Assembly (NCBI GenBank): GCA_022821385.1
Contig: JAJEDR010000073.1
Location: forward strand, 1 to 40,748
DNA: 40,748 nucleotides
Direction of reading: 5' to 3'
Source of the DNA: Rhodothermales bacterium
GTDB taxonomy: Bacteria > Bacteroidota > Rhodothermia > Rhodothermales > Bin80
The notes under the pieces are model-generated. The model was given only the letters and a program-made list of their open reading frames with translations, ran no database searches and was not told the DNA's origin. This document shows, in pieces, positions 17,894-27,719 of the stretch. Within the stretch, counting starts at the first letter, position 1, and each line of letters begins with the position of its first letter. The translations under genes were made by a program, and so were the position numbers.

Positions 17894-20653
17894 TCATGGA
17901 TCAATCGAAAGTCTCTGCCCAGGATAAATCCGGCTAGAGCGTAAATTGTTGATATTCCGAATGCTTCGCACGGTTGTACCGTATCGCTGAGCAATCCTTG
18001 TCAGGTTCTCTCCTCTTTTAACGGTGTGCACGATGCGTGGATTAGCGTCCCCGCCCCCAATCGAAAGCTTTTGCCCTGGATAAATCCGACTGGAACGCAG
18101 ATTATTGGCATTCATGATCTGCCGTACGGTTGTGCCGTAACGTCTGGCAATCAGCCCTAGGTTTTCACCCTGCCTAACTGTATGCGTCGTAGTTTGTGCA
18201 CTGGTTCCTCCGATCAAAAGTTTTTGCCCAGGATAAATCGTGTTGGAACGCAAGCTGTTGGCACTCCTGATGTTTTGCACAGTCGTACTGTAGCGTTTGG
18301 CAAGCATTCCCAGGTTTTCGCCCCGCTTAACGGTGTGTGTTATACGTCCACTGGGAATCTTCAGCCGCTGGCCACGACCGATCCTCGTTCCACGAAGTCC
18401 GTTGGCTTGTTGAATGGCGCTGACCGTAGTTCCATATTCAGAAGCTAATTCCGACAGCGTATCTCCCCTGCGCACGGTATGTGTAATGCTTGATTGTGTG
18501 CTCCCCGGGGAGCTAGAGTTCTGGGTCTGGGCTGTTCGGCTTGACGAAGAGTTGTCTTCCGCGGGGCGGGTTCTGGCATTGCTTGCAAGTTTGACGGGCG
18601 TCCGGCGCGCTGCTTCGGCCATTTTACTATCAAACGCAATTGGCCTGTTGGCCCGCTTGCCCCATGCCACTAGTCTTGCACTAGTACCTTCAAGTTTAGC
18701 CACACCGCGGCCTGACATCCCCGGTATAACCAGCCGGTCATTTGGATGAATCCGCGTACGGTTACCAAGCCCGTTAGCATTCTGGATCGCTCGTACAGTC
18801 ACACCATATCGCCTGGCGATCCTGCCCAGATTTTCTCCCCTGCTTACGCGATGCTCCCCGGGCATTGCCTTCTCCTCATCCGGGAGTTTCTCGAAGGCAT
18901 CCGCAAATCTTGCAAATGTATTGGCCGGAATTCGCAGCGTGTATGGTGTGCGGTCAGGAGGCAATATTCCGCGCCGAAGTTCTGGATTCAAGTCCTGGAT
19001 GTCCTTAATTGTTGTGCCTACCATACGCGCGATCGTCTCCAGTTTCAGCATCCCGCTAACTGTTACCTCATCGTAGGTGAACTCTGGTCCATTCGAGACT
19101 GCCGGCAGTCCGAACTCTGCGGGATTGGACATAACCACCGCAAACGCAATAAACTGTGGTACATATCCTTGTGTCTGGCGGGGCAGGTGTCTCCGAATCT
19201 GCCAGTATGACGGTGGATTTTTGCGCGTACCGCCTGCCCGCGAAACAGCCCTTAGTACGCATTTTGGGCTGCAGTTATATCCGGCAAGTGCCACCTGCCA
19301 ATCATTTCCATAGTACTCGTAGAGATCCTTCAAATGGCGAGCCGCCGCACGGGTAGCCTTAACGGGGTCCATGCGCTCGTCGACGTATTCATCAATACGC
19401 AAGTCCATAGCACGTCCCGTGCTGGCGATGAACTGCCACATTCCGACAGCATTAGCAGAGCTTCGTGCACGCGGATTCAACGCGCTCTCGCCTATAGCAA
19501 GATACTTGAGTTCGTCCGGCACGCCTTCTTCCGCGAAGATTTGCTCAATCATCGGGAAGTACGTATCCGCACGATCCAACCACCGGATGAGAGATTCTCG
19601 GCGTTCTTCCATCAGCCAAGTGACTAATTCCTCTACGAACCGGTTCTGGGTCATCGGTATTGTCGTAGCCACGGGTTCTATTCTGGGCAGGCCTGTTGCC
19701 GTAGCCATGGGGGCTTCCATCCGGGATTGTGCCTCAAACATGGCATCCCGGAGCGCATAGATCTCCCCATATTCCTGTGGCTCAGTCACACCGGTTTCGG
19801 GGCCAGTCTCATGCTCGTAAACGATTGTTCTGTAGAGTTCCCGAAATTGGGGCTGACTCACGAAGCCGGACTGTTTAGACAGCACCACAAGCTCATCCAT
19901 CACCTGATTCATGTAGCGTTCGGCAGAATACAGATTCCCGTCTGCCTGCGCCCGGATAGTACGGGATTGTAGCCGGTATGCACGACTGACGCGACACGTA
20001 ATCTGGTCCTCAGTCAGCGAACCTCGTGGATTCCCGCAGTCCTGGGAAAGGGAGTATCGGTCATACCCTCGCGGAATAACCGGTGTCTGCATTGTGCCTG
20101 CACGATCTACGACCTGGGCTCGTGCTGCGTACTCTGTTGTGGCCGCGGGTGTTATCTCGGACAATATTGAGATCTCATCTTCTGTGATTTCCTTCGGGGC
20201 CCGTGTACCAAACATGGAACTTCGGCGTGCAAGGATGGACCTATACTCCGGGAATTCATCCAGATCCGCGCCAAAGTATTCCTCGTGTTCATGGACGATC
20301 GTTCTGTAAAGCTCCCGGAACTGGGGCTGACTCACAAAACCGGGCTGATCAGACAATACGACAAGCTCATCCATTGCCTGGTCCATATAGTGCTCCAGGG
20401 AACGCGTATCTCCTACTGCCTGCGCCTGAATAATACGTGACTGGAGCAGGTACGCCCGACTGACGCGATACATGATCTGAGTATCTGTTAGCGAGGACCA
20501 CGGATTCCCTAGTTTTCTGGAAAGGAAATGCCAGTCATATCCCCGCAATTCCTCCACCGGAGCCGGTTCGGGAGGCATGATCTCCTGCGCCTTGCTTATC
20601 TCGACCGAGGCTGTTGCTGCAATGAGCAGGGTAAAAAGTAGCTTTTTCATCAT
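17894..20653 (-). CDS. LysM-containing lytic transglycosylase (MltD-like)
   Basis: Exported peptidoglycan-cleaving enzyme, 919 residues, with signal peptide (MMKKLLFTLLIAATASVEISKA). Two similar N-terminal modules (about residues 37-125 and 195-284) share long runs such as GFVSQPQFRELYRTIV and do not match a named domain. The SLT/MltD-type catalytic domain lies at about 370-510, with catalytic glutamate E399 in LAIGESALNPRA and the downstream GMWQFIASTGR and AGYNCS. Five LysM repeats fill the C-terminal half: one after about residue 600, then four between about 730 and 919, each of the form HTV-RGENL-IARRYGTTV. LysM modules bind glycan chains. Upstream is the acyl-CoA carboxylase gene, with 202 bp between. 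Confidence 0.92.
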   Translation of the reverse strand: MMKKLLFTLLIAATASVEISKAQEIMPPEPAPVEELRGYDWHFLSRKLGNPWSSLTDTQIMYRVSRAYLLQSRIIQAQAVGDTRSLEHYMDQAMDELVVLSDQPGFVSQPQFRELYRTIVHEHEEYFGADLDEFPEYRSILARRSSMFGTRAPKEITEDEISILSEITPAATTEYAARAQVVDRAGTMQTPVIPRGYDRYSLSQDCGNPRGSLTEDQITCRVSRAYRLQSRTIRAQADGNLYSAERYMNQVMDELVVLSKQSGFVSQPQFRELYRTIVYEHETGPETGVTEPQEYGEIYALRDAMFEAQSRMEAPMATATGLPRIEPVATTIPMTQNRFVEELVTWLMEERRESLIRWLDRADTYFPMIEQIFAEEGVPDELKYLAIGESALNPRARSSANAVGMWQFIASTGRAMDLRIDEYVDERMDPVKATRAAARHLKDLYEYYGNDWQVALAGYNCSPKCVLRAVSRAGGTRKNPPSYWQIRRHLPRQTQGYVPQFIAFAVVMSNPAEFGLPAVSNGPEFTYDEVTVSGMLKLETIARMVGTTIKDIQDLNPELRRGILPPDRTPYTLRIPANTFARFADAFEKLPDEEKAMPGEHRVSRGENLGRIARRYGVTVRAIQNANGLGNRTRIHPNDRLVIPGMSGRGVAKLEGTSARLVAWGKRANRPIAFDSKMAEAARRTPVKLASNARTRPAEDNSSSSRTAQTQNSSSPGSTQSSITHTVRRGDTLSELASEYGTTVSAIQQANGLRGTRIGRGQRLKIPSGRITHTVKRGENLGMLAKRYSTTVQNIRSANSLRSNTIYPGQKLLIGGTSAQTTTHTVRQGENLGLIARRYGTTVRQIMNANNLRSSRIYPGQKLSIGGGDANPRIVHTVKRGENLTRIAQRYGTTVRSIRNINNLRSSRIYPGQRLSIDP
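19802..20545 (-). repeat. Tandem duplication inside the transglycosylase gene
   Basis: Codons for residues 37-125 (20279-20545) and 195-284 (19802-20071) encode two recognisably homologous modules, offset by 158 residues (474 bp). Shared stretches include RGYD, GNP-SLT, RVSRAY-LQSR, MDELVVLS and GFVSQPQFRELYRTIV. The DNA is not identical, so the duplication is not recent. Confidence 0.85.
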
Positions 20654-20855
20654 CTCGTCGTCAAAAAGTCAACTACCTGTACGAAAAACTCTCTTGCCTT
20701 ACTTAAAGTTTCCTCTTACATATTTACCCTTAGCTGCCTAAGTAACAGGGCATTAGGCAAGATAACCTCTTAATGTACAAAAAACACATCTGTTCCGTTT
20801 CGGCCGTAATCCTTGAAAAAAGGCCCGTCTGGAGACGAAAACTGGCAATTCTTAG
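20654..20855. other. Intergenic region between accC-type beta subunit and transglycosylase genes
   Basis: A 202-bp AT-rich spacer. A 61-codon plus-strand frame (20773-20958) overlaps the carboxylase end and is not protein-like. The spacer probably contains the promoter for the minus-strand transglycosylase gene. Confidence 0.3.
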
Positions 20856-22400
20856 TCAGAGGGGGATATTGCCGTGTTTTTTGCGTGGATTGTTCAGCAC
20901 CTTGTTCCTGAGCACCTGGAGACCCGTAATGATACGATCTCGCGTTTCCCGGGGATGAATGACCTCATCGATATAGCCGTGCTCTGCAGCAACGTACGGA
21001 TTGGCAAAACGCGCTCTGTAGTCGCGGGAAAATTCTTCCTCCAGCGCATCTGCATCATCGGCACTTTGCAACGCTGCACGATGCAGGATTCTGACGGCTC
21101 CCTTAGCTCCCATAACGGCAATCTCAGCGCTAGGCCATGCATAGTTCATATCTCCCCGGATATGTTTGGAGCTCATAACATCATACGCGCCTCCGTAAGC
21201 TTTCCGGGTTATGACTGTGAGTTTAGGGACAGTGGCCTCACAGAACGCGTACAGTAATTTGGCTCCATGTCGAATGATCCCATTCCACTCCTGATCTGTT
21301 CCGGGCAGAAAGCCGGGGACATCCTCAAGTGTGACAAGGGGCACGTTGAATGCATCACACAATCGAACAAATCGGGCGCCTTTTACAGAGGCGTCAATAT
21401 CAAGAACTCCGGCTAGATGGGCAGGTTGATTGGCGACTATCCCTATTGCATGTCCACCTATGCGGGCAAAACCACATATCAGGTTGCGCGCAAATTGGTC
21501 ATGAACCGGAAAAAAAGTTTCCCTGTCCACCAATAAATGTATGACATCGTGCATGTCGTACGGCTTGTTGGGATTCTCAGGGATCAACGTATCCAGATCG
21601 CCCGCCCCGCCGGCGGGAGGCTGATAGGAAGTGTGGATTTCCGGCTGCTCTTCACAATTTTGAGGTAAATAGCTCAATACGGTCCGGATAGCCTCCAGAC
21701 AAACGACATCATTAGGATAGGCCGCATGAACTACACCGCTGCGTTCGGTATGCATTGCTGCGCCCCCGAGATCTTCCGCGGTCACTTCCTCCTGCGTTAC
21801 CGAATGTACGACATCAGGGCCTGTGACGAACATGTAACTGGTGCCCTCCACCATAAAAGTGAGATCTGTGATTGCCGGGCTGTATACAGCTCCACCGGCA
21901 CATGGTCCCATGATTGCGGAAATCTGCGGTACCACCCCGGACAGCAAGGTGTTCTTCAGAAAAATGTCCGCATAGCCGCCCAGAGAGACTACGCCCTCCT
22001 GGATCCGTGCTCCTCCTGAATCACTTAATCCAATCACGGGGGCCCCATTCTGCAGTGCTAAATCAAGTAACTGAACAATTTTGGAAGCATGTGCACGACC
22101 TAGCGATCCCCCAAAAACGGTAAAATCTTGTGCGTAAACGTAAACCAGCCGGCCGTGAACCGTACCATAGCCGGTCACCACGCCATCGCCGTAAGGCCGA
22201 TTATCCGCGAGACCAAAGTCGGTGAATTGGTGTCGGACCAATTGACCCATTTCTACGAATGAGTCCTCGTCCAGGAGAACGGTGATCCGTTCGCGTGCAG
22301 TTAGCTTTCCCCGATCGTGCTGCCGGTCGATTCGTGATTGTCCACCCCCCAGCGTTGCTTTCTCACGGCGGCGATCCAAGTCCGAATAACGATCAGTCAT
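20856..22400 (-). CDS. Acyl-CoA carboxylase carboxyltransferase (beta) subunit, propionyl-CoA type
   Basis: Biotin-dependent carboxyltransferase, 514 residues, moving carboxyl from carboxybiotin to an acyl-CoA, most likely propionyl-CoA (or methylcrotonyl/acetyl-CoA), feeding amino-acid and odd-chain fatty-acid breakdown. The crotonase-fold N-half has [19 protein letters not shown] and [14 protein letters not shown]; the C-half has [44 protein letters not shown] and [14 protein letters not shown]. No biotin-carboxylase or biotin-carrier gene is in the window, so the alpha subunit must be encoded elsewhere. The start overlaps the amidohydrolase stop by 4 bp (ATGA), so both are coupled. Confidence 0.92.
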   Translation of the reverse strand: MTDRYSDLDRRREKATLGGGQSRIDRQHDRGKLTARERITVLLDEDSFVEMGQLVRHQFTDFGLADNRPYGDGVVTGYGTVHGRLVYVYAQDFTVFGGSLGRAHASKIVQLLDLALQNGAPVIGLSDSGGARIQEGVVSLGGYADIFLKNTLLSGVVPQISAIMGPCAGGAVYSPAITDLTFMVEGTSYMFVTGPDVVHSVTQEEVTAEDLGGAAMHTERSGVVHAAYPNDVVCLEAIRTVLSYLPQNCEEQPEIHTSYQPPAGGAGDLDTLIPENPNKPYDMHDVIHLLVDRETFFPVHDQFARNLICGFARIGGHAIGIVANQPAHLAGVLDIDASVKGARFVRLCDAFNVPLVTLEDVPGFLPGTDQEWNGIIRHGAKLLYAFCEATVPKLTVITRKAYGGAYDVMSSKHIRGDMNYAWPSAEIAVMGAKGAVRILHRAALQSADDADALEEEFSRDYRARFANPYVAAEHGYIDEVIHPRETRDRIITGLQVLRNKVLNNPRKKHGNIPL

Positions 22401-24097
22401 CGGACGGAACTGTTAGATCTTCGTACCACACGACCAGGCATTGCGCCGGTGTGTTCACCATTGTTCAGTACCCGGGTGCCATTCACAAAGACATAATGCA
22501 TTCCAGTGGCAAGTTGATGGGGTTCCTCAAATGTAGCATGATCCTGGATCGTTAATGGATCAAAGACGGCAATGTCCCCAAAATAACCCCTTTCAATCAA
22601 TCCCCTGCGGTCAATTGATAGCACAGATGCGGGCAATGACGTCATGCGCCGTACCGCCTCTTCAAGCGTAAGGACCTGTTCTTCGCGAACATATTTTGCC
22701 AATAGACGGGCGAATGAACCGTACGCACGAGGATGAACCATAGAGTTCAGCGAGGCACCTTCCGGTGCCAGGGATACTGCATCCGAATCAATCGCAACCC
22801 AGGGTTGCCGCAGTTTAAGATGTACATTGGACTCATCCATAAGAAAATAGACGGCTCCTACCCTGCTTGTGTCCTCTATCACAAGATCCATCACCGTTGC
22901 CGGTACGGAGGTACCCCGCAAATCAGCTATTTCGGTTAGTCGCATGCCCATATACTGGCGCAGGGCCTGATTCCTGAATCCAGTTAGCATCACATTTCCG
23001 GGTCCCGCCTCAAGCATCAGGTTTTCCCAATCATCTGATGGAGTCATCATCTCTGTTTCCATTCGGGCCCGCACGATCGGATCATGGAGTCGTGCGTGCC
23101 ATGCCATCATGCCACCGGCCCGGACATCGGGTGGCATCGCTGCATCAAGCCCGGTGGCTCCCGCCACATAAGTGTAGATGTCAGCCGTAATTGCGAGGCC
23201 CTCTGAGCGGACTTCATTCACGTGCTCAACCACGGCCTCCATTTTGTGCCAATTGTTTCTTCCAGCAGCCTTCAGGTGATAAATATGTCCGCGCACGCCT
23301 GCATCACGTGCAATCTGGATCAACTCCTCTATAGATTCCAGAAGGCGACCGCCTTCGCTTCGTACGTGCGACGTGTACACTCCATCATACTCCCCGGCCG
23401 CTGACGCGAGCGCAGTCAGTTCGTCTGTACTCGCAAAGAGGCCTGGCACATAGATTAATGAGGAACCTACGCCAAGCGCGCCCCCGGCCATGGCCTCCCG
23501 TACCAGATCCTGCATGCGCGCTAGCTCCTCGGCAGTCGGTGCACGATCATCCTCGCCGATCACATGCTGACGAACCGTAGCGGCACCAATTAGCGAAGCG
23601 ACATTGGTGGAAACTCCCTTCGATTCAAGGAATGATAGATATTCATCGAGTGTAGTCCATGGAATTTGTTTGCCGCCCAGGAGTACGGCGGCCTCATCTT
23701 CTGATCCGACTTGGGCAACAAACAGGTCCCACAACTCAACCTTCATACGCGCGTTCAGCGGCCCATTGGATACGCCCTCTCCAAATACCTCCAGTGTTAC
23801 ACCTTGGCTGAGGTCGCTCAGCGAGCGTCCATCTATGATGAGGCTTTCTGTGGCCCAACTCAGCATGTTAATGAATCCGGGGGCTACGGCCAAGCCTTCT
23901 GCATTTATCTCTTCGGCGCCGCGTACATCCGCCAGGTTTCCAACTGCTGCAATCGTATCCGCATTAACGGCTACATCTGCAATGTAAGGAGCCGTTCCTG
24001 TACCATCGTATACGGTTCCCCCGCGTATGATGAGGTCATAGTCTGCCACCCGCGTGCATCCGCTAACCAACAGAAAAAGCACAAGCAAGTATCGCAT
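22397..24097 (-). CDS. Lipoprotein amidohydrolase, N-acyl-D-amino acid deacylase-like
   Basis: Predicted lipoprotein of the amidohydrolase superfamily, 566 residues, related to D-aminoacylases/dihydroorotase-like enzymes. The lipobox LVSGC at 10-14 gives C14 as the lipidated cysteine, placing it at the membrane facing the periplasm. Typical family stretches are present: [12 protein letters not shown] at 23-34, PGFI at 73-76, [22 protein letters not shown] and [13 protein letters not shown]. The first metal motif is abnormal: where relatives have HxH after PGFID, this protein has L79 and W81, and the following cysteine ligand is also missing. The later H, K and D positions are kept. Deacylase activity is thus uncertain. 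It lies 6 bp after the S9 peptidase and overlaps the carboxylase gene, suggesting peptide degradation. Confidence 0.85.
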   Translation of the reverse strand: MRYLLVLFLLVSGCTRVADYDLIIRGGTVYDGTGTAPYIADVAVNADTIAAVGNLADVRGAEEINAEGLAVAPGFINMLSWATESLIIDGRSLSDLSQGVTLEVFGEGVSNGPLNARMKVELWDLFVAQVGSEDEAAVLLGGKQIPWTTLDEYLSFLESKGVSTNVASLIGAATVRQHVIGEDDRAPTAEELARMQDLVREAMAGGALGVGSSLIYVPGLFASTDELTALASAAGEYDGVYTSHVRSEGGRLLESIEELIQIARDAGVRGHIYHLKAAGRNNWHKMEAVVEHVNEVRSEGLAITADIYTYVAGATGLDAAMPPDVRAGGMMAWHARLHDPIVRARMETEMMTPSDDWENLMLEAGPGNVMLTGFRNQALRQYMGMRLTEIADLRGTSVPATVMDLVIEDTSRVGAVYFLMDESNVHLKLRQPWVAIDSDAVSLAPEGASLNSMVHPRAYGSFARLLAKYVREEQVLTLEEAVRRMTSLPASVLSIDRRGLIERGYFGDIAVFDPLTIQDHATFEEPHQLATGMHYVFVNGTRVLNNGEHTGAMPGRVVRRSNSSVR

Positions 24098-24103
24098 CAG
24101 TCG

Positions 24104-26425
24104 CTATCCTGTCGGTCGTGCGACCCGAACACGCTCCCGCCCAAATTCATATTCTTTCGGGGGTGGAACTCCCAGCAGATGTTCTACAAAGTAGTCCCAG
24201 CGGCGACGCATCCAATAGGTGCGCCCTTGGCCAAACCCATGTGACTCGTTCGGGAAAACGACAAGATCAAAATCCTTGTTTGCAGCCACAAGTGCTTCCA
24301 CAAGTAGCAGTGTATTGGAGGCCGGAACATTGTCATCCATGAGCCCATGAGCGAGCAGAAGCTTACCCTCCAGGTTTTCCGCCAGGAGGATGTTGGATTG
24401 GTTGTCGTAGTTTGTCGTTCCATCCGGGCTCACTTCCAGCAGACCCTGCCATTTCTCACCCCAATCATCTTCATAATTCCGATTGTCGTGATTACCTGCA
24501 CCGCTGACCGCCACTTTGTAGAATTCGGGATAGCGCAGTATCGCCCCAGTCGAAGCAAAACCACCTCCCGAGTGTCCCCATATTCCCACACGATCCAGAT
24601 CCATCCATGGATTTTGTGCACCGAGTTGACGAATCGTAGTAATCTGATCGGGTATACCATTATCTCCCATATTTCCATAGTAGGCATCATGGAAGGACTT
24701 TGAGCGACCTGGCGTTCCCATTGCGTCTACCTCTACAACTATGAACCCCAGCTCTGCCAGTGCTTGCTTATCTCCGCGGGCGGGCGTAAAACTTCTTGAT
24801 CCAACGCTTCCACTCTGAGGTCCTGGATAAAGATAATTAAGCACCGGGTAACGCTTGGAGGGGTCAAAATTGCTCGGTTTATATAGTAAGCCATGAAGAT
24901 CCGTCTCATTATCCCGTGCTTTCACTGAGAACGGCTCTGGCGGTCGCCAATCGGTCGTAAGAAGTTCGGATATGTCCGCTTCGCCCAAATTTACCGCGAT
25001 GGTGCCGTCAAGATTCCGAACGGCATGCTTTTGAGGCACATCCGGCCGAGACCACGTATCCAGAATATAATTCCCTCCAGGGGAGAAGGATACGATGTGA
25101 TTGGCCTCTTCGGGGGTCAGTAATTCCGGCTCACCGCCGTCCATACTGACGCGATACAAATACTGGAAGTATGGATCAGCACCGTCCCGACCTGATCCTG
25201 TGAAATACAGCGTGCGTGTATCCAGGTCGGTGCGACGCACCTGACGTACAATCCAGTCTCCACTTGTTATCTGCCGCTTGAGTTCACCTGTACTGAGATC
25301 ATATAGGTACAGGTGCCCCCAGTCCGATCGCTCAGAATACCAGAGTACTTCACCTGTTTCAAAAAACACCTGCCAGTTCTCCGCATTGACGCCAGACTCA
25401 TAGTAGGTATCCACTCTTTCGTGAAGTACCTCCCGCACGGCTCCGGATTCCGGATCGGCAACTCTCAGCCAGGCATCTTTGTGATCTCTTGATGAAGACA
25501 CAAAGGCCAGCTGTTCGCTGTCATCGCTCCATCGTACATCCATGAAGGTGCCATCCCAATCTGCTATATGATCTGTGGTGGTTCCGCGGTGATAATCCGG
25601 CGCCATATCCAGTCGGACAGTTCGGGGTTCATCCACATGTATGACGACCCGGTGAATCATGAATACCACACTGTCTTGCGGCAGAGGGTATTTCCATGCT
25701 TCCAACTGTGACCGTCCTATCTCAGTGGAGACCATGTACATTTCGCCGACGCCCCGACCGTCATGCTGAAACGTTGCAATCTTTTTTGAGTCCGGTGACC
25801 AGAGTAGGACCGGGCGTTCATTCCTGACCCATCCCGCGTTATTGGTTGCGTAACCAAAATCCTTTTCGCCGTCAAAGGTTAGTTGCTTTTCCTCGCCGGT
25901 ATCTGTGGCTCGGATCCAGAGGTTGTTGTCCTTTCGAAAGGCCTCATGGCTGCCATCAGGCGACAGTGCTGCTGTTTGCCGGACATTCTCCCTGTCTGTT
26001 CGCTCAACCGACTCGCAAGTATACGTGATCACGCTGCACGCGAGGTTTTCATCCACCTGCGGAGATAGGAGTTGGTCTGTTTCACCGTCATATGAAGCGC
26101 GCGAAAAGTTTACTTCTGCGCCGGATAATCCAAGATGGCGGTTAATTGCTTCGGTCATGCGCGCCTGATCAAACAATAGACGGTGCTCACCCTGGGCAGG
26201 ATCCACCAACATAAATTCGTTGTCCGTCGGCATTATCTGAAGATACCAGAAACGATCATCCTCCAACCAGTTTGGCTGTATGCGCGTATGGTATACCATG
26301 CCCCGGGTTGTTGTCCCAAGTACAGACTCTGCCCGGGCATAGTCATCCTCGGTAATGGTAATCTGCGCGTCAGCCTGCGCCACAAAAAACAGAAACAAAA
26401 ACAGCGTTGAAAGCTTTACTTGCAT
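24104..26425 (-). CDS. S9 family dipeptidyl-peptidase IV-type serine peptidase
   Basis: Exported peptidase of 773 residues; signal peptide MQVKLSTLFLFLFFVAQADA. Residues about 60-530 form an eight-bladed beta-propeller typical of the DPP-IV (S9B) group, with the DPPIV_N-type blade WSPDSKKIATFQHD. The C-terminal alpha/beta hydrolase has the nucleophile in GIWGHSGGGFAS (about S617), the acid in HGLMDDNVPASNT and the histidine in NESHGFGQG. Such enzymes release dipeptides (often X-Pro) from peptides in the periplasm. First gene of the operon with the amidohydrolase and acyl-CoA carboxylase genes; transcribed divergently from the secreted 26533 gene, with about 100 bp between the chosen starts. 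Confidence 0.94.
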   Translation of the reverse strand: MQVKLSTLFLFLFFVAQADAQITITEDDYARAESVLGTTTRGMVYHTRIQPNWLEDDRFWYLQIMPTDNEFMLVDPAQGEHRLLFDQARMTEAINRHLGLSGAEVNFSRASYDGETDQLLSPQVDENLACSVITYTCESVERTDRENVRQTAALSPDGSHEAFRKDNNLWIRATDTGEEKQLTFDGEKDFGYATNNAGWVRNERPVLLWSPDSKKIATFQHDGRGVGEMYMVSTEIGRSQLEAWKYPLPQDSVVFMIHRVVIHVDEPRTVRLDMAPDYHRGTTTDHIADWDGTFMDVRWSDDSEQLAFVSSSRDHKDAWLRVADPESGAVREVLHERVDTYYESGVNAENWQVFFETGEVLWYSERSDWGHLYLYDLSTGELKRQITSGDWIVRQVRRTDLDTRTLYFTGSGRDGADPYFQYLYRVSMDGGEPELLTPEEANHIVSFSPGGNYILDTWSRPDVPQKHAVRNLDGTIAVNLGEADISELLTTDWRPPEPFSVKARDNETDLHGLLYKPSNFDPSKRYPVLNYLYPGPQSGSVGSRSFTPARGDKQALAELGFIVVEVDAMGTPGRSKSFHDAYYGNMGDNGIPDQITTIRQLGAQNPWMDLDRVGIWGHSGGGFASTGAILRYPEFYKVAVSGAGNHDNRNYEDDWGEKWQGLLEVSPDGTTNYDNQSNILLAENLEGKLLLAHGLMDDNVPASNTLLLVEALVAANKDFDLVVFPNESHGFGQGRTYWMRRRWDYFVEHLLGVPPPKEYEFGRERVRVARPTG

Positions 26426-26532
26426 TGGATCATTGAATTGCTATGATTAACCGCCCCGGCGAACTATAGGGATTGTACCCAAACTATAGTATGCAAACCG
26501 GGATCCATCCACAACTTAAACCAACTGGTCTC

Positions 26533-27324
26533 GTGAAACATTACTTGTTACTGCTATCACTACTCTTACCCGGGCTGGTCTTGGCACAGGCTGACCCCAA
26601 CCCCCCAATGGAGGACTTCAATATGGAGGCCTCTGATCCACAGGCGATGGAGATCGCCGATCAGGTCATGGCCAGCATGGGCGGGCGCGCAGCATGGGAT
26701 AACGCCCGGTATCTGAGTTGGACCGTCTTCGGAGAGGATCATGTATGGGACAAGTGGACGGGCAGGTTTAGGTGGCAGGGAGACAGTACGGTCGTACTTA
26801 TGAATATCCATACAATGGAAGGACGAGCGTTCACTAATGGTGACGAAGTCATGGATGCGGATGAGCTGCTCAAAGGTGCCTACAGAGATTGGATTAATGC
26901 CGGTTACTGGCTTCTTATGCCCTATAAGCTTAAGGATTCGGGGGTCACGCTGGGCTACAAAGAGGACGGCCAGACGGCCGATGGCAGGGAGGCACACATT
27001 CTTACTCTCGGATTTGAGGGTGTTGGTCTGACCCCGCAAAACGGTTACGATGTCTATGTTGATAAAGAAAGCGGCCTCGTAACTCAGTGGTCCTATTACG
27101 CGAATGCAGATCAGGAGGAACCTTCATTTACCACAACCTGGGACGGGTACGAATATTACGGCGGCATAATGCTTGCCAATACCCGTGCCGTACCTGGAGA
27201 CGAGTCCAACGCCCGGGTTCTTTCTAATTTGGGTGTCTATTCGGAACTGCCTGATGCTGTCTTTGAAGATTCAGGCTGGATTTCCCTGGCTTCTTTAGGG
27301 ACGCAGGAAGAATCTGCTTACTGA
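26533..27324 (+). CDS. Secreted protein of unknown function, DUF-like
   Basis: Exported protein of 264 residues. The open frame runs to 26473, with ATGs at 26473 and 26491, but GTG 26533 is chosen because it gives a textbook signal peptide (MKHYLLLLSLLLPGLVLAQ). The mature protein has a strand-rich, lipoprotein-sorting-factor-like outline: ARYLSWTVFGEDHVWDKWTG, then RFRWQGDSTVVLMN, WLLMPYKLKDSGVTLGYK and DVYVDKESGLVTQWSYYA. These are reminiscent of the outer-membrane lipoprotein-sorting/LolA-like fold of DUF-type periplasmic proteins, but I do not name it more precisely. Its 3' end is copied about 2.6 kb away. It originally ended against the alpha-glucan phosphorylase gene. Confidence 0.75.
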   Translation: MKHYLLLLSLLLPGLVLAQADPNPPMEDFNMEASDPQAMEIADQVMASMGGRAAWDNARYLSWTVFGEDHVWDKWTGRFRWQGDSTVVLMNIHTMEGRAFTNGDEVMDADELLKGAYRDWINAGYWLLMPYKLKDSGVTLGYKEDGQTADGREAHILTLGFEGVGLTPQNGYDVYVDKESGLVTQWSYYANADQEEPSFTTTWDGYEYYGGIMLANTRAVPGDESNARVLSNLGVYSELPDAVFEDSGWISLASLGTQEESAY

Positions 27325-27517
27325 GCCCAAGCCACCAATCCCGAGCGCTGCATCGAAACTTGGTCCTGATGTTTGGGCAGGACGCGCACAGTGCATCCCG
27401 CTGAACCACTGTTCGTGCAGGTTACATTCGTAGCCTCGTACAGATGAGACGTTCCGTCTCCGACTTCTGCCAGAACCATGGGAGTGATGGTTGCATCCAC
27501 TATTTCTCCTTGGGCAG
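27235..27517. repeat. Long direct repeat, left copy
   Basis: This 283-bp segment matches 29851-30133 without gaps (offset 2616 bp) and with about 21 mismatches by eye, roughly 93% identity. It contains the true 3' end of the secreted-protein gene and a non-functional antisense copy of the phosphorylase 3' end. The match begins at GTCTAT and ends at GGCAG. Confidence 0.93.
27318..27517 (-). pseudogene. Orphan copy of the alpha-glucan phosphorylase 3' end
   Basis: About 66 codons matching the last part of the phosphorylase gene (residue stretch GEIVDATITPMVLAEV to SGLVAWAQ), detached from any start and fused at its upstream end to unrelated sequence. It is a duplication remnant, not a gene. 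Confidence 0.88.
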
Positions 27518-27719
27518 GGCTTTGTTTCAAAAGTGTGACATCAGTGAAGACAGGTAATCGGGACGAAACCGGTCTGTCGCCTCTCCAGATACATGTAGAA
27601 GATCCGTTTCAGGCACGATACCATCATTTAGAGACCGCATACTCCATAGCGTCGCGTTGAGGTTATTACATCTTGTGAGTTTCTGCCAAATCGATCATTC
27701 TGTTCTATGCATGTCTGTC

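Noticed and set aside
17894..18480. Repetitive DNA in the LysM region that could be mistaken for a CRISPR-like array
   Set aside because: The repeats are in frame and encode the LysM modules; there are no constant short repeats with unrelated spacers.
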